This document shows positions 18,284-26,753 of a stretch of 64,000 bases of DNA, in pieces (positions within the stretch are counted from its first letter, which is position 1; every line of letters begins with the position of its first letter). The DNA is taken from the NCBI RefSeq assembly GCF_029946505.1, contig NZ_JARZHG010000013.1, forward strand, positions 1-64,000. Reading direction: 5' to 3'. This stretch comes from Polyangium sp. y55x31 (GTDB taxonomy: Bacteria > Myxococcota_A > Polyangia > Polyangiales > Polyangiaceae). The translations under genes and the position numbers were made by a program. The notes below the pieces were generated by a model. The model ran no database searches. It was not told the origin of the DNA and saw nothing but the letters and a program-made list of their open reading frames with translations.

Positions 18284-18301
18284 GAAGCCCGCCTCCCTCT
18301 T

Positions 18302-19804
18302 TCATCCCACGGGCGTCGGATCTCGTCTCGGGACACCCAGCGCGCCGAGCTGGGCCTTGCACAGCTCGAGTAACACTTCCCGCCGAAACCCCCCGCCGAA
18401 CATCACGATCCGCGCGCGCTCCTCGCGCTGGAGCAATTCGAGCGCCTTTTCGAGCTCCGCGCGCGCCTCTGCGCCCCGTCCCTCGCGCCGGAGCACCATG
18501 CCGAGCCGCAAATGCGGCAGCGAGAAGCGCGGATCGCGCCGCTTCGCCTCGCGGTAATGCCACGCTGCCCGCTCGATGTCGCGCTCGTTCTCGCGGAGCA
18601 GCCCGAGCAGGTAATGCGCCCCCGTCTCGCATTGCCCCCGCGCGAGCAAGGCGCCGAGCGTGCGCTCCGCGTCCCGCAATCGCCCTTTTTCGCCGTAAAT
18701 GGCTGCGCGGCAAAGCTCGAGCTCCGGCGGCGCGCCCGCGCCGGCCGACGCCACCACGAGCAGCGCGTCGTCGTATCGCTCCGCTTCGAGTAGATCGAGC
18801 ACACGCGCGAGCGCGGAGGGCGCCTCCGCCGCGCGCGCCTGGCTCGCGTTCGCCGCGCCCTCGGCCTCCCGCGTCTCCGCGATCCGGGCGATCCGCTCGG
18901 TCGAGCGCTGGATTTCCTCCGCCCACGCGAAGGCCCCTTCGCCCGGCGTGGGCAAGGGCGCGCGCATCGGGGGCTCGGGCGGCGGAGGCGGCGGCAAGAG
19001 CGCGGGCGTCGTCGTGGCCGTGGCTGCGCTCGGGCTCTTCAATCGATAAAAAAAAGCGTCATGCTCGTGCACGAGCTCGAAATCGTCGGAGATGCCGCGG
19101 AGCGATTCGCTGTGGCCGAGGAAAAGATAGCCGCCCGGCAGAAGCGCCCGGACAAACCCAGCGAGCACCCGCCGGAGCGCGCGCTCCGAGAAATAAATGA
19201 GAACATTGCGGCAAAAAATGACGTCGTACGTGGCCTCCGGCACGCGCGCGAGCACGTCGAGCAGGTTGCCCTCCTCGAACGTCACGCGGCTCCGGATGCG
19301 CGGATCGAGCACGAACGTCTCGCCGTCTTTCTTGAAAAACTGTTCGCGGATCTCCCGCGAGGCCCCGCGCACGGCCCAGGACGAATAACGCGCCCGCCGC
19401 GCCTTCTCGATCGCGGCCCCGTTCAAATCGAGCCCCGTGATCGACAGGAGCGGCGAATGCTCCGGCGCGGTCACCTCGGCCGCGATCGCCAGCGTATACG
19501 GCTCCTCGCCGGACGAGCAGCCGGCCGAGAGGATACGCAGCTTCCGTCCTCGCGGCCCCACGAGCGCGCGCTCGGGGAGCACCCGCCGCACGAGCGCGTC
19601 GATTTGCATGGGCTCGCGAAAGAAATAGGTCTCGCCGACCGTCACCGCCTCGACCAGGCGTTCGAGCGGAATGGGCCCGCCGCTCTTGATCGGCTTTTCG
19701 TCGAGGAGCATCTCGATGCGGTCGCGCTGGAAGTTCGACGGCGCGAGGCCGAAGCGGGCCTCGATGAGGTCCTCGATGCCCTTGGCGTCACGTGGGCCGC
19801 TCAT
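18302..19804 (-). CDS. cheR: CheR methyltransferase with TPR-like C-terminus
   Basis: 500 residues. A CheR domain (about 1-270) has the SAM-binding LRILSAGCSSGEEPYTLAI and FCRNVLIYF signatures. It methylates receptor glutamates using SAM. A Pro-rich linker and a TPR-like region (about 350-490, e.g. ETGAHYLLGLLRENERDIERAAWHYREAKRRDPRFSLPHLRLG) follow, as in WspC and FrzF. TPR-CheR fusions are a mark of alternative-function systems. The ATG at 19804 overlaps the upstream cheW stop in ATGA. Confidence 0.95.
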   Translation of the reverse strand: MSGPRDAKGIEDLIEARFGLAPSNFQRDRIEMLLDEKPIKSGGPIPLERLVEAVTVGETYFFREPMQIDALVRRVLPERALVGPRGRKLRILSAGCSSGEEPYTLAIAAEVTAPEHSPLLSITGLDLNGAAIEKARRARYSSWAVRGASREIREQFFKKDGETFVLDPRIRSRVTFEEGNLLDVLARVPEATYDVIFCRNVLIYFSERALRRVLAGFVRALLPGGYLFLGHSESLRGISDDFELVHEHDAFFYRLKSPSAATATTTPALLPPPPPPEPPMRAPLPTPGEGAFAWAEEIQRSTERIARIAETREAEGAANASQARAAEAPSALARVLDLLEAERYDDALLVVASAGAGAPPELELCRAAIYGEKGRLRDAERTLGALLARGQCETGAHYLLGLLRENERDIERAAWHYREAKRRDPRFSLPHLRLGMVLRREGRGAEARAELEKALELLQREERARIVMFGGGFRREVLLELCKAQLGALGVPRRDPTPVG

Positions 19805-20283
19805 CGTGCGTCGGCGGCGGAAAGGGAAGCGGCGCCCGGGAGCGAGGCGAATGCATCCGCCGGGAGCAGGCGCGCGGCATCCAGCACCGCGAGCGCCTGC
19901 CCATCGAGCGAGCCGAGCCGCTCGACCTCCGCGGGCAATGCCGCGCCGAGCAGCGGCGGCAGCGCTTCCAGGCGCTTCTCGTCGAGCTCCTCGACGCCGA
20001 GCACATCCTCCACGAGCAGCCCGAGCCGCCGCTCCCCCGCTCGCACCAGCACGAGCCGCCGCGCTTCCGTTTGCTCGCTCCCGCCCAGAACGGCCGATAG
20101 CGATACGACCGGGACGACCTCGCCGCGGACCACGGAGAGGCCCACGACGAAGCGCGGCGCGTTCGTGACGGGGTCGATCGAAAGCGGCCGCATCGTCTCG
20201 ACGACCGACGACGCGGGCAACGCGCACATCCAGGAGCGCGCCCGGACGAGCAAAAAGGTGCGTCGACCCGTGGGTTCTTCCAT
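19801..20283 (-). CDS. cheW: CheW coupling protein (first gene of the che operon)
   Basis: 160 residues from ATG 20283, which follows GAGAACGATAGCC. A compact CheW fold: FLLVRARSWMCALPASSVVETMRPL, PRFVVGLSVVRGEVVPVVSLSAVLG, RRLVLVRAGERRLGLLVEDVLGVEELDE. It couples receptors to the kinase. It heads the operon; the promoter must lie in the 128 bp upstream, where TTTACA at about 20316-20321 could act as a -35 on the minus strand. Confidence 0.92.
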   Translation of the reverse strand: MEEPTGRRTFLLVRARSWMCALPASSVVETMRPLSIDPVTNAPRFVVGLSVVRGEVVPVVSLSAVLGGSEQTEARRLVLVRAGERRLGLLVEDVLGVEELDEKRLEALPPLLGAALPAEVERLGSLDGQALAVLDAARLLPADAFASLPGAASLSAADAR

Positions 20284-20411
20284 GGCTATCGTTCTCCATC
20301 GCACGCGCAGACAGCCCTTGTAAAGTGGTCATTCCGCGCTCCCCCCGTCAAAGCACCGACGATCCCCGGTCGAACCGCGAATGGCTGGTAGAGTGTCGGC
20401 GTGATGCCGTT

Positions 20412-21176
20412 TCACCGCAGAGCTTCGCGCCGCACCTTCCACACGTGCTCGGCCGGGTACTTTCGTGCCCATTCGAGCGGCGCATATCCCTCGTAGGTCG
20501 TCTTCGCGTCCTCGGGCGGCCGGATCTCGACGAGATCCTCGACCACGAACCCCGAGCGACGGAACAGCCGGATCCACTCGCCGTAGGAGAGCTGGAACGT
20601 GGTCGCGCCGTCCGCGTCCTCCCACGGCTTCATGCCGAAGTAATCGTTCACGAGCGCGGGTACCACCAGATCCGTGGCCTTGTCGACGACGAGGTAGAGC
20701 AGCGGCGTCGCCATGTTGAAGATGAACATCCCGCCCGGACGCAAGAGCCGCGCGGCCTCCGGCACGGCCTTGTGCGGGTTGGCGAACGTCATCGCCCCGT
20801 GATCGCAGAACACGAGATCGAAGCTCGCGTCGGGCAGCGGCACCGCCTCGGCGCTGCCTTGCACGAGCGTCACGGAAACACCTTCACGCTCGACGAGCGC
20901 GCGCGCGTGGCGGAGCTGCTCGGCCGAGAAATCGAGCGCCGTCATGCGCGCCCCGCGGCGCGCGAGCGCCACCGACCACTGCGCGCCGCCGCAGCCGAAT
21001 TCGAGTACGTCCTTGCCCGCGACGTCGCCGAGGATGCGGAGGTCGCGCTCCGGGATGCCCCACACCCCCCAGGTCGGCTCCACGATGCCGAGCTGCTCGG
21101 CGTGCTGCGTCTGGTATTCGCTGGCGATTCGGTTCCAGTACTCCTGGTTCTTCGCGACATGATCAGGCATCGACAT
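20412..21176 (-). CDS. class I SAM-dependent methyltransferase
   Basis: 254 residues; the start ATG 21176 follows GAAGGGGC at good spacing. Motif I VLEFGCGGAQWSVALA, the acidic loop ALDFSAEQL, motif II-like FDLVFCDHGAMTF and PEAARLLRPGGMFIFNMA define a Methyltransf_11-type fold. A C-terminal extension (FQLSYGEWIRLFRRSGFVVEDLVEIRPP) resembles small-molecule methyltransferases often annotated as UbiE-like. The substrate is unknown. Divergent from the small membrane gene at 21380. Confidence 0.93.
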   Translation of the reverse strand: MSMPDHVAKNQEYWNRIASEYQTQHAEQLGIVEPTWGVWGIPERDLRILGDVAGKDVLEFGCGGAQWSVALARRGARMTALDFSAEQLRHARALVEREGVSVTLVQGSAEAVPLPDASFDLVFCDHGAMTFANPHKAVPEAARLLRPGGMFIFNMATPLLYLVVDKATDLVVPALVNDYFGMKPWEDADGATTFQLSYGEWIRLFRRSGFVVEDLVEIRPPEDAKTTYEGYAPLEWARKYPAEHVWKVRREALR

Positions 21177-21379
21177 TGCAAGCCCCTTCAACGTGCTTTC
21201 GTTGCGTAACGATATCACGCCCTTTAACCGCAATCGAAACGCAAATCATGCGCGTAGCACGCAATCCGCGCGCCTTCCGTAGCGTGAGCTTTCCGCGATT
21301 CATGCGAAGCGCGTGGATCGGGTCGTGGGTTTTACCGATGGATCCGGCCGGGCACGCGAGGTGCACCGCGGGGACGTTC

Positions 21380-21841
21380 ATGGAGCCCATGGAATCGGCG
21401 CGAGAAGCAGAGGCCCCGCAGAGCTCGTCGTCCCGAAAGGACCTCGTGCTCGCGAGCCTCTTCACGGCGGTCGGCCTCGCGGCCGTGATCATCGGCCGCG
21501 GCGGGCTCGGGGTCATGATCGCCGGCTCCATCGGCTCCGTCGGGGCGAGCGTCGTCGCCGTCGGCCTCGCGGCCGTCGATCCGCGCCTGTCCTACCGCGA
21601 CAAGGCGCAGGTCGGCATCTGCATCGTGCTGATGATGCTGTTCGTCGGCTTCCTCATCGGCGATTCGGCCTTCATCCTCGCGGGATACCCGCTCCTCGCC
21701 CTCGGCGTGGTGGGGCTCGTTCCGGCCCTCCGACGTCAAGCCGCGCCCGACGCCTCGCGCGCAGCCGCCTCGTCCGCGATGCGCGCGAGCTCGGCCCCCG
21801 TCAAGGTCTCGCGGGCGACGAGCGCCTCCGCCGCGGCCTGA
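21380..21841 (+). CDS. small three-helix membrane protein
   Basis: 153 residues from ATG 21380 (ATG 21389 is an alternative). A polar N-terminus of about 30 residues precedes hydrophobic segments DLVLASLFTAVGLAAVIIG, GVMIAGSIGSVGASVVAVGLA, VGICIVLMMLFVGFLIG and AFILAGYPLLALGVVGLVPAL, i.e. three or four helices, then an Ala/Ser-rich tail. No family recognised. The last 106 bp overlap the 3' end of the convergent ftsH gene; the tail in that overlap is low-complexity and may simply be a shadow of ftsH codon bias. Confidence 0.65.
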   Translation: MEPMESAREAEAPQSSSSRKDLVLASLFTAVGLAAVIIGRGGLGVMIAGSIGSVGASVVAVGLAAVDPRLSYRDKAQVGICIVLMMLFVGFLIGDSAFILAGYPLLALGVVGLVPALRRQAAPDASRAAASSAMRASSAPVKVSRATSASAAA

Positions 21842-23637
21842 AGCCCCGCGCGCCGGGCTTCGAGCAAGGCCCTCGCCCGACTGAAGAGCTCGGCGAGCCG
21901 GTCGCGCACTTCCTCGTCGATCTCGCGCGCGGTCTCGTCGCTGCAGAGCCGCTCCTCCTGCATCACGCCGAGCAGCGGTGAGCCCACGTTCCGCGTGAGC
22001 GCGGAGAGCCCGAGCCGCCGGCTCATCCCGAAGCGCGTGATCATCTCCCGCACGAGCGCGGTCGCTCGCCCGAGGTCGTCGTGCGCGCCCGTCGACGGCG
22101 AGCCCTGGCAGAGCTCCTCGGCCGCGCGGCCGCCGAGCAGCACCATCACGCGTGTTTCGAGTTCGCTCTCCGTGAGCACGTGCCGCTCGTCGCGCGGGAC
22201 CTGGATGGTCACGCCGAGCGAGACCGCGCGCGCCACGATCGACACGCGCTCGACGGGATCGGCCTCGGGCAAGGCGAGCGCGACGAGTGCGTGTCCCGCC
22301 TCGTGGACCGCGACGCGGCGCCGCTCGCTCGGCGTCATCATGAGGCCGTGGCGAACCAGGCCGAGCTGAACGCGATCGAGCGCGTCCTCGAAATCGGCCT
22401 GCGTGATCTCCGTGCCGCTCCGTCGCGCCGCGGCGAGCGCGGCCTCGTTCACGATGTTCGCGAGATCCGCGCCGGCCATGCCCGGCGTTCGCCGCGCGAC
22501 CGCGCCGAGGTCCACGTCGCTCCCGAGCGGCAGGCGGCGCGCGTGCACGGCGAGGATCGCCTCGCGCCCGGCGAGATCGGGCCGATCGACGATCACCTGC
22601 CGATCGAAGCGACCGGGCCTGAGCAGCGCGGGATCGAGCACCTCGGGCCGGTTCGTCGCGGCCATCAGGATCACGGTCGCGCGGGGATCGAAGCCGTCGA
22701 GCTCGGCGAGGAGCTGCTGCAGCGTCTGCTCGCGCTCGTCGTGCGTCGCGAGGGCGCCGAGCCCGCCGCGGCTGCGGCCGACGGCGTCGATCTCGTCGAT
22801 GAACACGATGCAGGGCGCGCTTTTCCGGGCCTCGGTGAAGAGGTCGCGGACGCGCGCGGCGCCGAGGCCGACGAACATCTCCACGAACTCGCTCGCGTTC
22901 AGGGAAAAGAACGGCACCTCGGCCTCGCCGGCGACGGCCCGGGCGAGCAGAGTTTTTCCGGTCCCCGGTGGCCCGACGAGCAGGATCCCGCGTGGGATCC
23001 GCCCGCCGAGCGCCCGGTAGCGCGCCGGGTGCTTGAGGAAGTCGACGACCTCCATGAGCTCGGCCTTGGCCTCTTCCACGCCGGCGACGTCGGAGAAGCG
23101 GACCGGATCACGCGCCGCGCGGTCGTAGAGCCTGGTTTTGGCGCGCGTGAGCCCGAGCGGCCCGCCCACGCCGCCGCCGGCCCCGCGCCGGAAGGCCGCG
23201 AAAAACAGGAGATTGATGACGACGAGCGGGACGATCCACCAGAGCGCCATGATCCAGAACGGCGTGCGCGAGGGCCGCGCGTCGATGGCGACGCCCTTCG
23301 TGAGCAGCGCGTCGATGAGCGGCTCGCGCTCCATGCCCGGGATGCGGCCGGTGCGCACCTCCTCGCCCTGCGCGGGAGTCGTCGGCAGGAAGGTCGGTGG
23401 TTTTTTCGTGGTCTCGGTGGGGGGCGGGGTTTCGGCCTTCAGCCGGAGGACGACGTCATCGGCCGTGATCGAGGCGGACTCGACGCGCTCTTCCTGGACG
23501 AGCCGCACGGCCTCGTCGTAGGGCACGGTGCGCGCGCCCGTGGGCCCGAAGACGCCCGAAAACGCGAGCGCCGCGAAGATCAGGAACGCATAGAAAAGCC
23601 AGCTCCATGCGCGTGGTTTCGGATTGACCTCGGGCAT
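21736..23637 (-). CDS. ftsH: FtsH-family AAA+ zinc metalloprotease
   Basis: 633 residues from ATG 23637. TM1 ([20 protein letters not shown]) and TM2 ([23 protein letters not shown]) flank an extracytoplasmic domain that has a Pro/Thr-rich insert. The AAA+ module follows with Walker A GPPGTGKT, Walker [14 protein letters not shown] and [23 protein letters not shown]. The M41 protease domain has zinc motif HEAGH ([16 protein letters not shown]). It degrades membrane and some soluble proteins at the inner membrane. The C-terminal region past the protease is short, and the N-terminal insert is longer than in E. coli FtsH, so this may be a paralogue rather than the housekeeping copy. Confidence 0.95.
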   Translation of the reverse strand: MPEVNPKPRAWSWLFYAFLIFAALAFSGVFGPTGARTVPYDEAVRLVQEERVESASITADDVVLRLKAETPPPTETTKKPPTFLPTTPAQGEEVRTGRIPGMEREPLIDALLTKGVAIDARPSRTPFWIMALWWIVPLVVINLLFFAAFRRGAGGGVGGPLGLTRAKTRLYDRAARDPVRFSDVAGVEEAKAELMEVVDFLKHPARYRALGGRIPRGILLVGPPGTGKTLLARAVAGEAEVPFFSLNASEFVEMFVGLGAARVRDLFTEARKSAPCIVFIDEIDAVGRSRGGLGALATHDEREQTLQQLLAELDGFDPRATVILMAATNRPEVLDPALLRPGRFDRQVIVDRPDLAGREAILAVHARRLPLGSDVDLGAVARRTPGMAGADLANIVNEAALAAARRSGTEITQADFEDALDRVQLGLVRHGLMMTPSERRRVAVHEAGHALVALALPEADPVERVSIVARAVSLGVTIQVPRDERHVLTESELETRVMVLLGGRAAEELCQGSPSTGAHDDLGRATALVREMITRFGMSRRLGLSALTRNVGSPLLGVMQEERLCSDETAREIDEEVRDRLAELFSRARALLEARRAGLQAAAEALVARETLTGAELARIADEAAAREASGAA

Positions 23638-23745
23638 TCCAAGGGGGGCATGGAGACGACGGAGCGCCCCAGCAACCCGCTTGCGCCCACGCTTTCCGTG
23701 GACGGGGAGCGGCCAGGGCCATCCGGGCAAGCGGACGGGCGCGCG

Positions 23746-24060
23746 TCACTTCCTGCAGTTGTCCCAGCGCTCCTTTTCGTTCTTGCAGCTCGTCGACCAA
23801 TCCGAGCCGCCGCAGCGCCCGGTGTCGTACTCGCAGGCCTGGAGCTCGTCCCAGTAATCGAGGCAGCCGCGGCGGTCGGCTTCGATTTCTTCGTTGTCGA
23901 TGTGTCGATAGCAGTCGTCGAGCTGCCCGGGGCTGCAGCCCTCGCAATCACACTTGAGCTCGCAGACGGCCTCGGCGTCGGTGCTGCACGCGGGCAGGGC
24001 GGCGGCGAGGAAGCCGAGGAGGAAGAGCGGGCGGATCGAGGAAAGGAGCAAGTTCTTCAT
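23746..24060 (-). CDS. small cysteine-rich lipoprotein
   Basis: 104 residues from ATG 24060. An N-terminal signal ends in the lipobox LPAC. The 80-residue mature part has about ten cysteines in spaced patterns (CELKCDCEGCS..., CYRH, GCLDYWDELQACEYDTGRCGG, SCKNEKERWDNC), typical of disulfide-stabilised myxobacterial surface lipoproteins with no assigned function. It sits 108 bp upstream of ftsH on the same strand. Confidence 0.82.
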   Translation of the reverse strand: MKNLLLSSIRPLFLLGFLAAALPACSTDAEAVCELKCDCEGCSPGQLDDCYRHIDNEEIEADRRGCLDYWDELQACEYDTGRCGGSDWSTSCKNEKERWDNCRK

Positions 24061-24109
24061 GGTCCGAGCGTACCAGAAGACCGCCCCGCGCGCGACCCGC
24101 CGCTCGATT

Positions 24110-25963
24110 TCAACGTTTCCGGCGTGAAGGAACGCGGTGGTCACGGAAGATTCCACGCCGGAGGAGCCAGCCGAAGACGAGCGCGGCGAGGCCGAGCGCG
24201 CCGGCATCGGGTCCGCGGGATCCAGGGATCCGGCAGCCGCAGCCCCCCTCGTCGTCGACGATGAGGTCGGGTTTGTCGGGGCCGCCCGTGCCGCCCGCGC
24301 CGCCCATTCCACCATTCCCGCCGCCGCTTCCGCCCGCGCCTCCGCTTCCGCCCGCGCCGCCGCTGCCGCCCGCGCCTCCGCTGCCGCCCGCGCCTCCGCT
24401 GCCGCTCCCGCTTCCGGTCATGAAGCTTTGCGACGCGCTGCAGGCCTTGTTCCCTCGCCGATCCTCGGCGCACGCGCGATACACGACCGTCGCATCCGCC
24501 GGCGCCACGAACGTCGCCCGGAACAGATCACCCCCGATGAATTGCGCGAGCGCCACGCCCCCCGCGGCCTCCAGCTCGACGAACGCTTTCGCGAGCCTCG
24601 GCCCCGTGTCCGTCGTCGAACCGTCGCTCACCGCGAAACGCACGACCCGCTCGCCGCCCGGCATCCCGCTCGGCAGCGCCTCCACGGCGCGGATCACCGG
24701 CGGCAGCGTGTCGGTCGGCTGCGGCGACACCCCGAAATACAGCCGATTGAGGAAATTTCCGGCCTCGCCCTGCGCCGTGATCGCGTCGAGGATCCCGTCG
24801 CCGTTCACGTCGCCGAGATCGAGCCCGAGCGTGGCGTCGTTCACCGTGGGGAACATGCCGGCGACGTGGTTGAAATGGCCCGTGCCGTCGTTCACGAGGA
24901 CCCGCTCGTTGCCGGAGAGCGACGCGATCACCGCGTCGAAATCGCCGTCCCCGTCGATGTCCGCGCATTGCACCTCGTTGTCGTCGGCGCCGATGTTTCC
25001 CACGACCCGCGCCGCCGTCTCGTCCGAGAAGACGCCCTTTCCGTCGTTCACGAGGAGCTGCTCGTGCAGGTTCGTCGCGCCGTTGTCGAGCCACAGATCG
25101 AGGTCGCCGTCGCCGTCGATGTCACACGCATCCGGGCCGTACACGTACGGGCCAGGCTGATCCGGCAGGTCCCCGTTCGCGTCGACGAACGTGCCCGTGC
25201 CGTCGTTGCGGAACAGGAGTGATTCCCCCTTGCGGCTCGCGAGCAGCAAGTCGAGATCGAAATCGCCGTCCACGTCGACGAGATCCGCGTCGATCGGCCC
25301 GGTGCCGATCGCCTGCGTATTCTGCGGCACGGCCTCGGCCTTTTCCTGGAAAAACCCGGCGCCGTCGTTGAGATAGATCCGCGCCGTGCCGGCCGAGTCG
25401 GGCGGGTCCGATCCCCAATCCGTCGAGACGAGGTCGAGATCCCCGTCGCCGTCGAGATCGCCGAACCGCGCGCCCGCCGAGCGCGACGACGCGCCGATGC
25501 GCGCGGCGCCCTCATTCGTGAACACGGGCGGGGTCTGGCCGTTGTTCAGGAAGAGCGCATCGGGCTGCATGCCGTACGAGTCCGGCACATAGAGATCCAT
25601 GTCCCCGTCGCCGTCCACGTCGACGGCCGCGATTTGCCGCACGCGCCCGGAAAAACCCCCGAACGAAGTCGCGCCGACCTCCGTGAATTTACCCGTGCCG
25701 TCATTGAGGTACGCCGCGAGCGGCGCGGTCGTGGAAGGCGTGTAATACCCGCCGCCGTTCGCGAACACGGCGTCGAGGTCGCCGTCGCCGTCGAGATCGA
25801 CGAGGAGCACGTAATGGGAATAGCAACCCTCGTTCGAGCCGGCGCAGGGCTGCGGGGAGCCGAGGTTTTCCGTCTTTTCGACGAAAATCGGCGCGGCGGC
25901 CGCGGCGACGGGGAAGCTCGTGAGGGTAAGGAGTGCGAGGCAAGCTGAAAGTCGAGGGCGCAT
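24110..25963 (-). CDS. FG-GAP/VCBS repeat surface protein with MYXO-CTERM-type anchor
   Basis: 617 residues. Signal peptide (LTLTSFPVAAAAA). Six or more FG-GAP/VCBS repeats with calcium-loop motifs DxDGDGDLDxxxxN (e.g. VDLDGDGDLDAVFAN, VDVDGDGDMDLYVP, GDLDGDGDLDLVST) form a probable beta-propeller, followed by a CARDB/Ig-like segment. A GSGGAGG linker then leads to GGCGCRIPGSRGPDAGALGLAALVFGWLLRRG: Cys-rich motif, hydrophobic helix, basic tail, i.e. a MYXO-CTERM sorting signal for cell-surface anchoring. Probably a large surface adhesin or binding protein. Confidence 0.93.
   Translation of the reverse strand: MRPRLSACLALLTLTSFPVAAAAAPIFVEKTENLGSPQPCAGSNEGCYSHYVLLVDLDGDGDLDAVFANGGGYYTPSTTAPLAAYLNDGTGKFTEVGATSFGGFSGRVRQIAAVDVDGDGDMDLYVPDSYGMQPDALFLNNGQTPPVFTNEGAARIGASSRSAGARFGDLDGDGDLDLVSTDWGSDPPDSAGTARIYLNDGAGFFQEKAEAVPQNTQAIGTGPIDADLVDVDGDFDLDLLLASRKGESLLFRNDGTGTFVDANGDLPDQPGPYVYGPDACDIDGDGDLDLWLDNGATNLHEQLLVNDGKGVFSDETAARVVGNIGADDNEVQCADIDGDGDFDAVIASLSGNERVLVNDGTGHFNHVAGMFPTVNDATLGLDLGDVNGDGILDAITAQGEAGNFLNRLYFGVSPQPTDTLPPVIRAVEALPSGMPGGERVVRFAVSDGSTTDTGPRLAKAFVELEAAGGVALAQFIGGDLFRATFVAPADATVVYRACAEDRRGNKACSASQSFMTGSGSGSGGAGGSGGAGGSGGAGGSGGAGGSGGGNGGMGGAGGTGGPDKPDLIVDDEGGCGCRIPGSRGPDAGALGLAALVFGWLLRRGIFRDHRVPSRRKR
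24331..24402. repeat. four 18-bp tandem repeats encoding GGSGGA linker
   Basis: Units of cgcccgcgcctccgctgc at 24331, 24349, 24367 and 24385, two of them identical. They encode the Gly/Ser/Ala linker before the C-terminal anchor of the FG-GAP protein. Confidence 0.85.
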
Positions 25964-26009
25964 GCCGCGCAGGGTAGCGGCATGCGCCCCGATGTCGAGC
26001 GCTCGGGCA

Positions 26010-26552
26010 TCAGGCGCCGGAGGGCGCGCTTTTCGCGAGATCCGCCGGGTCGAGCTCGATCGGATAGATCACCTCGAGCGTGCCCTTCGTCGCGGCCGGC
26101 AGCGTCATCGCGCCGAGCTCCTTCGCGAGGCAGCTCCCGAGCGCCGCGTCGCCGATCGAGCCGCCGCTCACGCGCGACGAGCTCACCGAGCCGTCCTTCT
26201 CCACGTGCATCCGGACGATCACTTTGCCGCCGAGGCCCGGCTCCTTCTTCAGCGCCTCCGCATAACAGGCCCGGAGCGCGGGGATCTTCGCGTTCGCCTG
26301 GCGCATGACCTCCTCCGGAGCGACGCGCCCATCCGGCGTCACCGCCTCCGCCGCGGGCGCGGCCTCGCCCGAGATGAGGCGGAGGTCTTTCATTTCATAC
26401 CCGTAATCGCCCTTCTTGGCATTGCCCGACTCGGAAGCACCCTCCGCCGTCGTTTCCTCGGGCAAACCTGCATCCGCCGCGCAGCCGCCGATGAACATCG
26501 CCGAGAAGAGACCAATCGCGAGCGAGAGAACCGAGTGCTTGAGCGTCGTCAT
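26010..26552 (-). CDS. lipoprotein with AgmX/PglI (TonB-like) C-terminal domain
   Basis: 180 residues; ATG 26552 has GGAGG nine bases upstream (ATG 26564 is an unlikely alternative). Signal with lipobox FIGGC, so a lipoprotein. After a Glu/Ser-rich linker, the C-terminal 90 residues (LRACYAEALKKEPGLGGKVIVRMHVEKDGSVSSSRVSGGSIGDAALGSCLAKELGAMTLP) match the AgmX/PglI C-terminal family, a TonB-like fold with a conserved cysteine pair found in myxobacterial gliding and envelope proteins. A near-consensus sigma-54 promoter and a 20-bp palindrome lie upstream, pointing to control by the neighbouring activator. Confidence 0.88.
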   Translation of the reverse strand: MTTLKHSVLSLAIGLFSAMFIGGCAADAGLPEETTAEGASESGNAKKGDYGYEMKDLRLISGEAAPAAEAVTPDGRVAPEEVMRQANAKIPALRACYAEALKKEPGLGGKVIVRMHVEKDGSVSSSRVSGGSIGDAALGSCLAKELGAMTLPAATKGTLEVIYPIELDPADLAKSAPSGA

Positions 26553-26607
26553 GGGAACCTCCATTCGATTTCAGCCGGGGTTGTCGTTGGCTTCGTCGAG
26601 GAGCCAT

Positions 26608-26623
26608 TGCAGCGGGCGTGCCA
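26608..26623 (-). promoter_or_regulatory. sigma-54 (-24/-12) promoter of the AgmX/PglI lipoprotein gene
   Basis: Minus strand reads TGGCACGCCCGCTGCA, against consensus TGGCACG-N4-TTGCA; only the first T of the -12 element differs. GG and GC are correctly spaced. Transcription would start near 26597, giving a 45-nt leader with a GGAGG ribosome-binding site. Confidence 0.75.
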
Positions 26624-26667
26624 TGTCCAAAAAGGCCCCGCGGTGCGGGGATTCGTGACCTGGCTCT

Positions 26668-26687
26668 CTGAAACAGGCCTGTTTCAG
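26668..26687. promoter_or_regulatory. 20-bp perfect palindrome, candidate enhancer site
   Basis: CTGAAACAGGCCTGTTTCAG is a perfect palindrome without a loop. It is centred about 80 bp upstream of the predicted sigma-54 transcription start, where activators of the NtrC class usually bind, and lies in the intergenic region just downstream of the activator gene. Confidence 0.6.
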
Positions 26688-26701
26688 GCTGCCGCGTGGC
26701 G

Positions 26702-26750
26702 GTTGCACCGGTTGCACCCCCCTGTTGCACCGGTTGCACCCCGTTGCACC
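26702..26750. repeat. five GTTGCACC direct repeats
   Basis: Copies at 26702, 26711, 26724, 26733 and 26743 (spacing 9, 13, 9 and 10 bp) between the palindrome and the stop codon of the FHA activator gene. About one helical turn apart, they look like an array of protein-binding sites or a small expanded repeat. Confidence 0.7.
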
Positions 26751-26753
26751 CCC

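Noticed and set aside
24331..24402. CRISPR-like array
   Set aside because: The 18-bp units are contiguous, in frame and encode a Gly/Ser linker; there are no spacers.
26702..26750. CRISPR or iteron origin
   Set aside because: Repeats are too short and closely spaced for CRISPR and there is no replication gene nearby.
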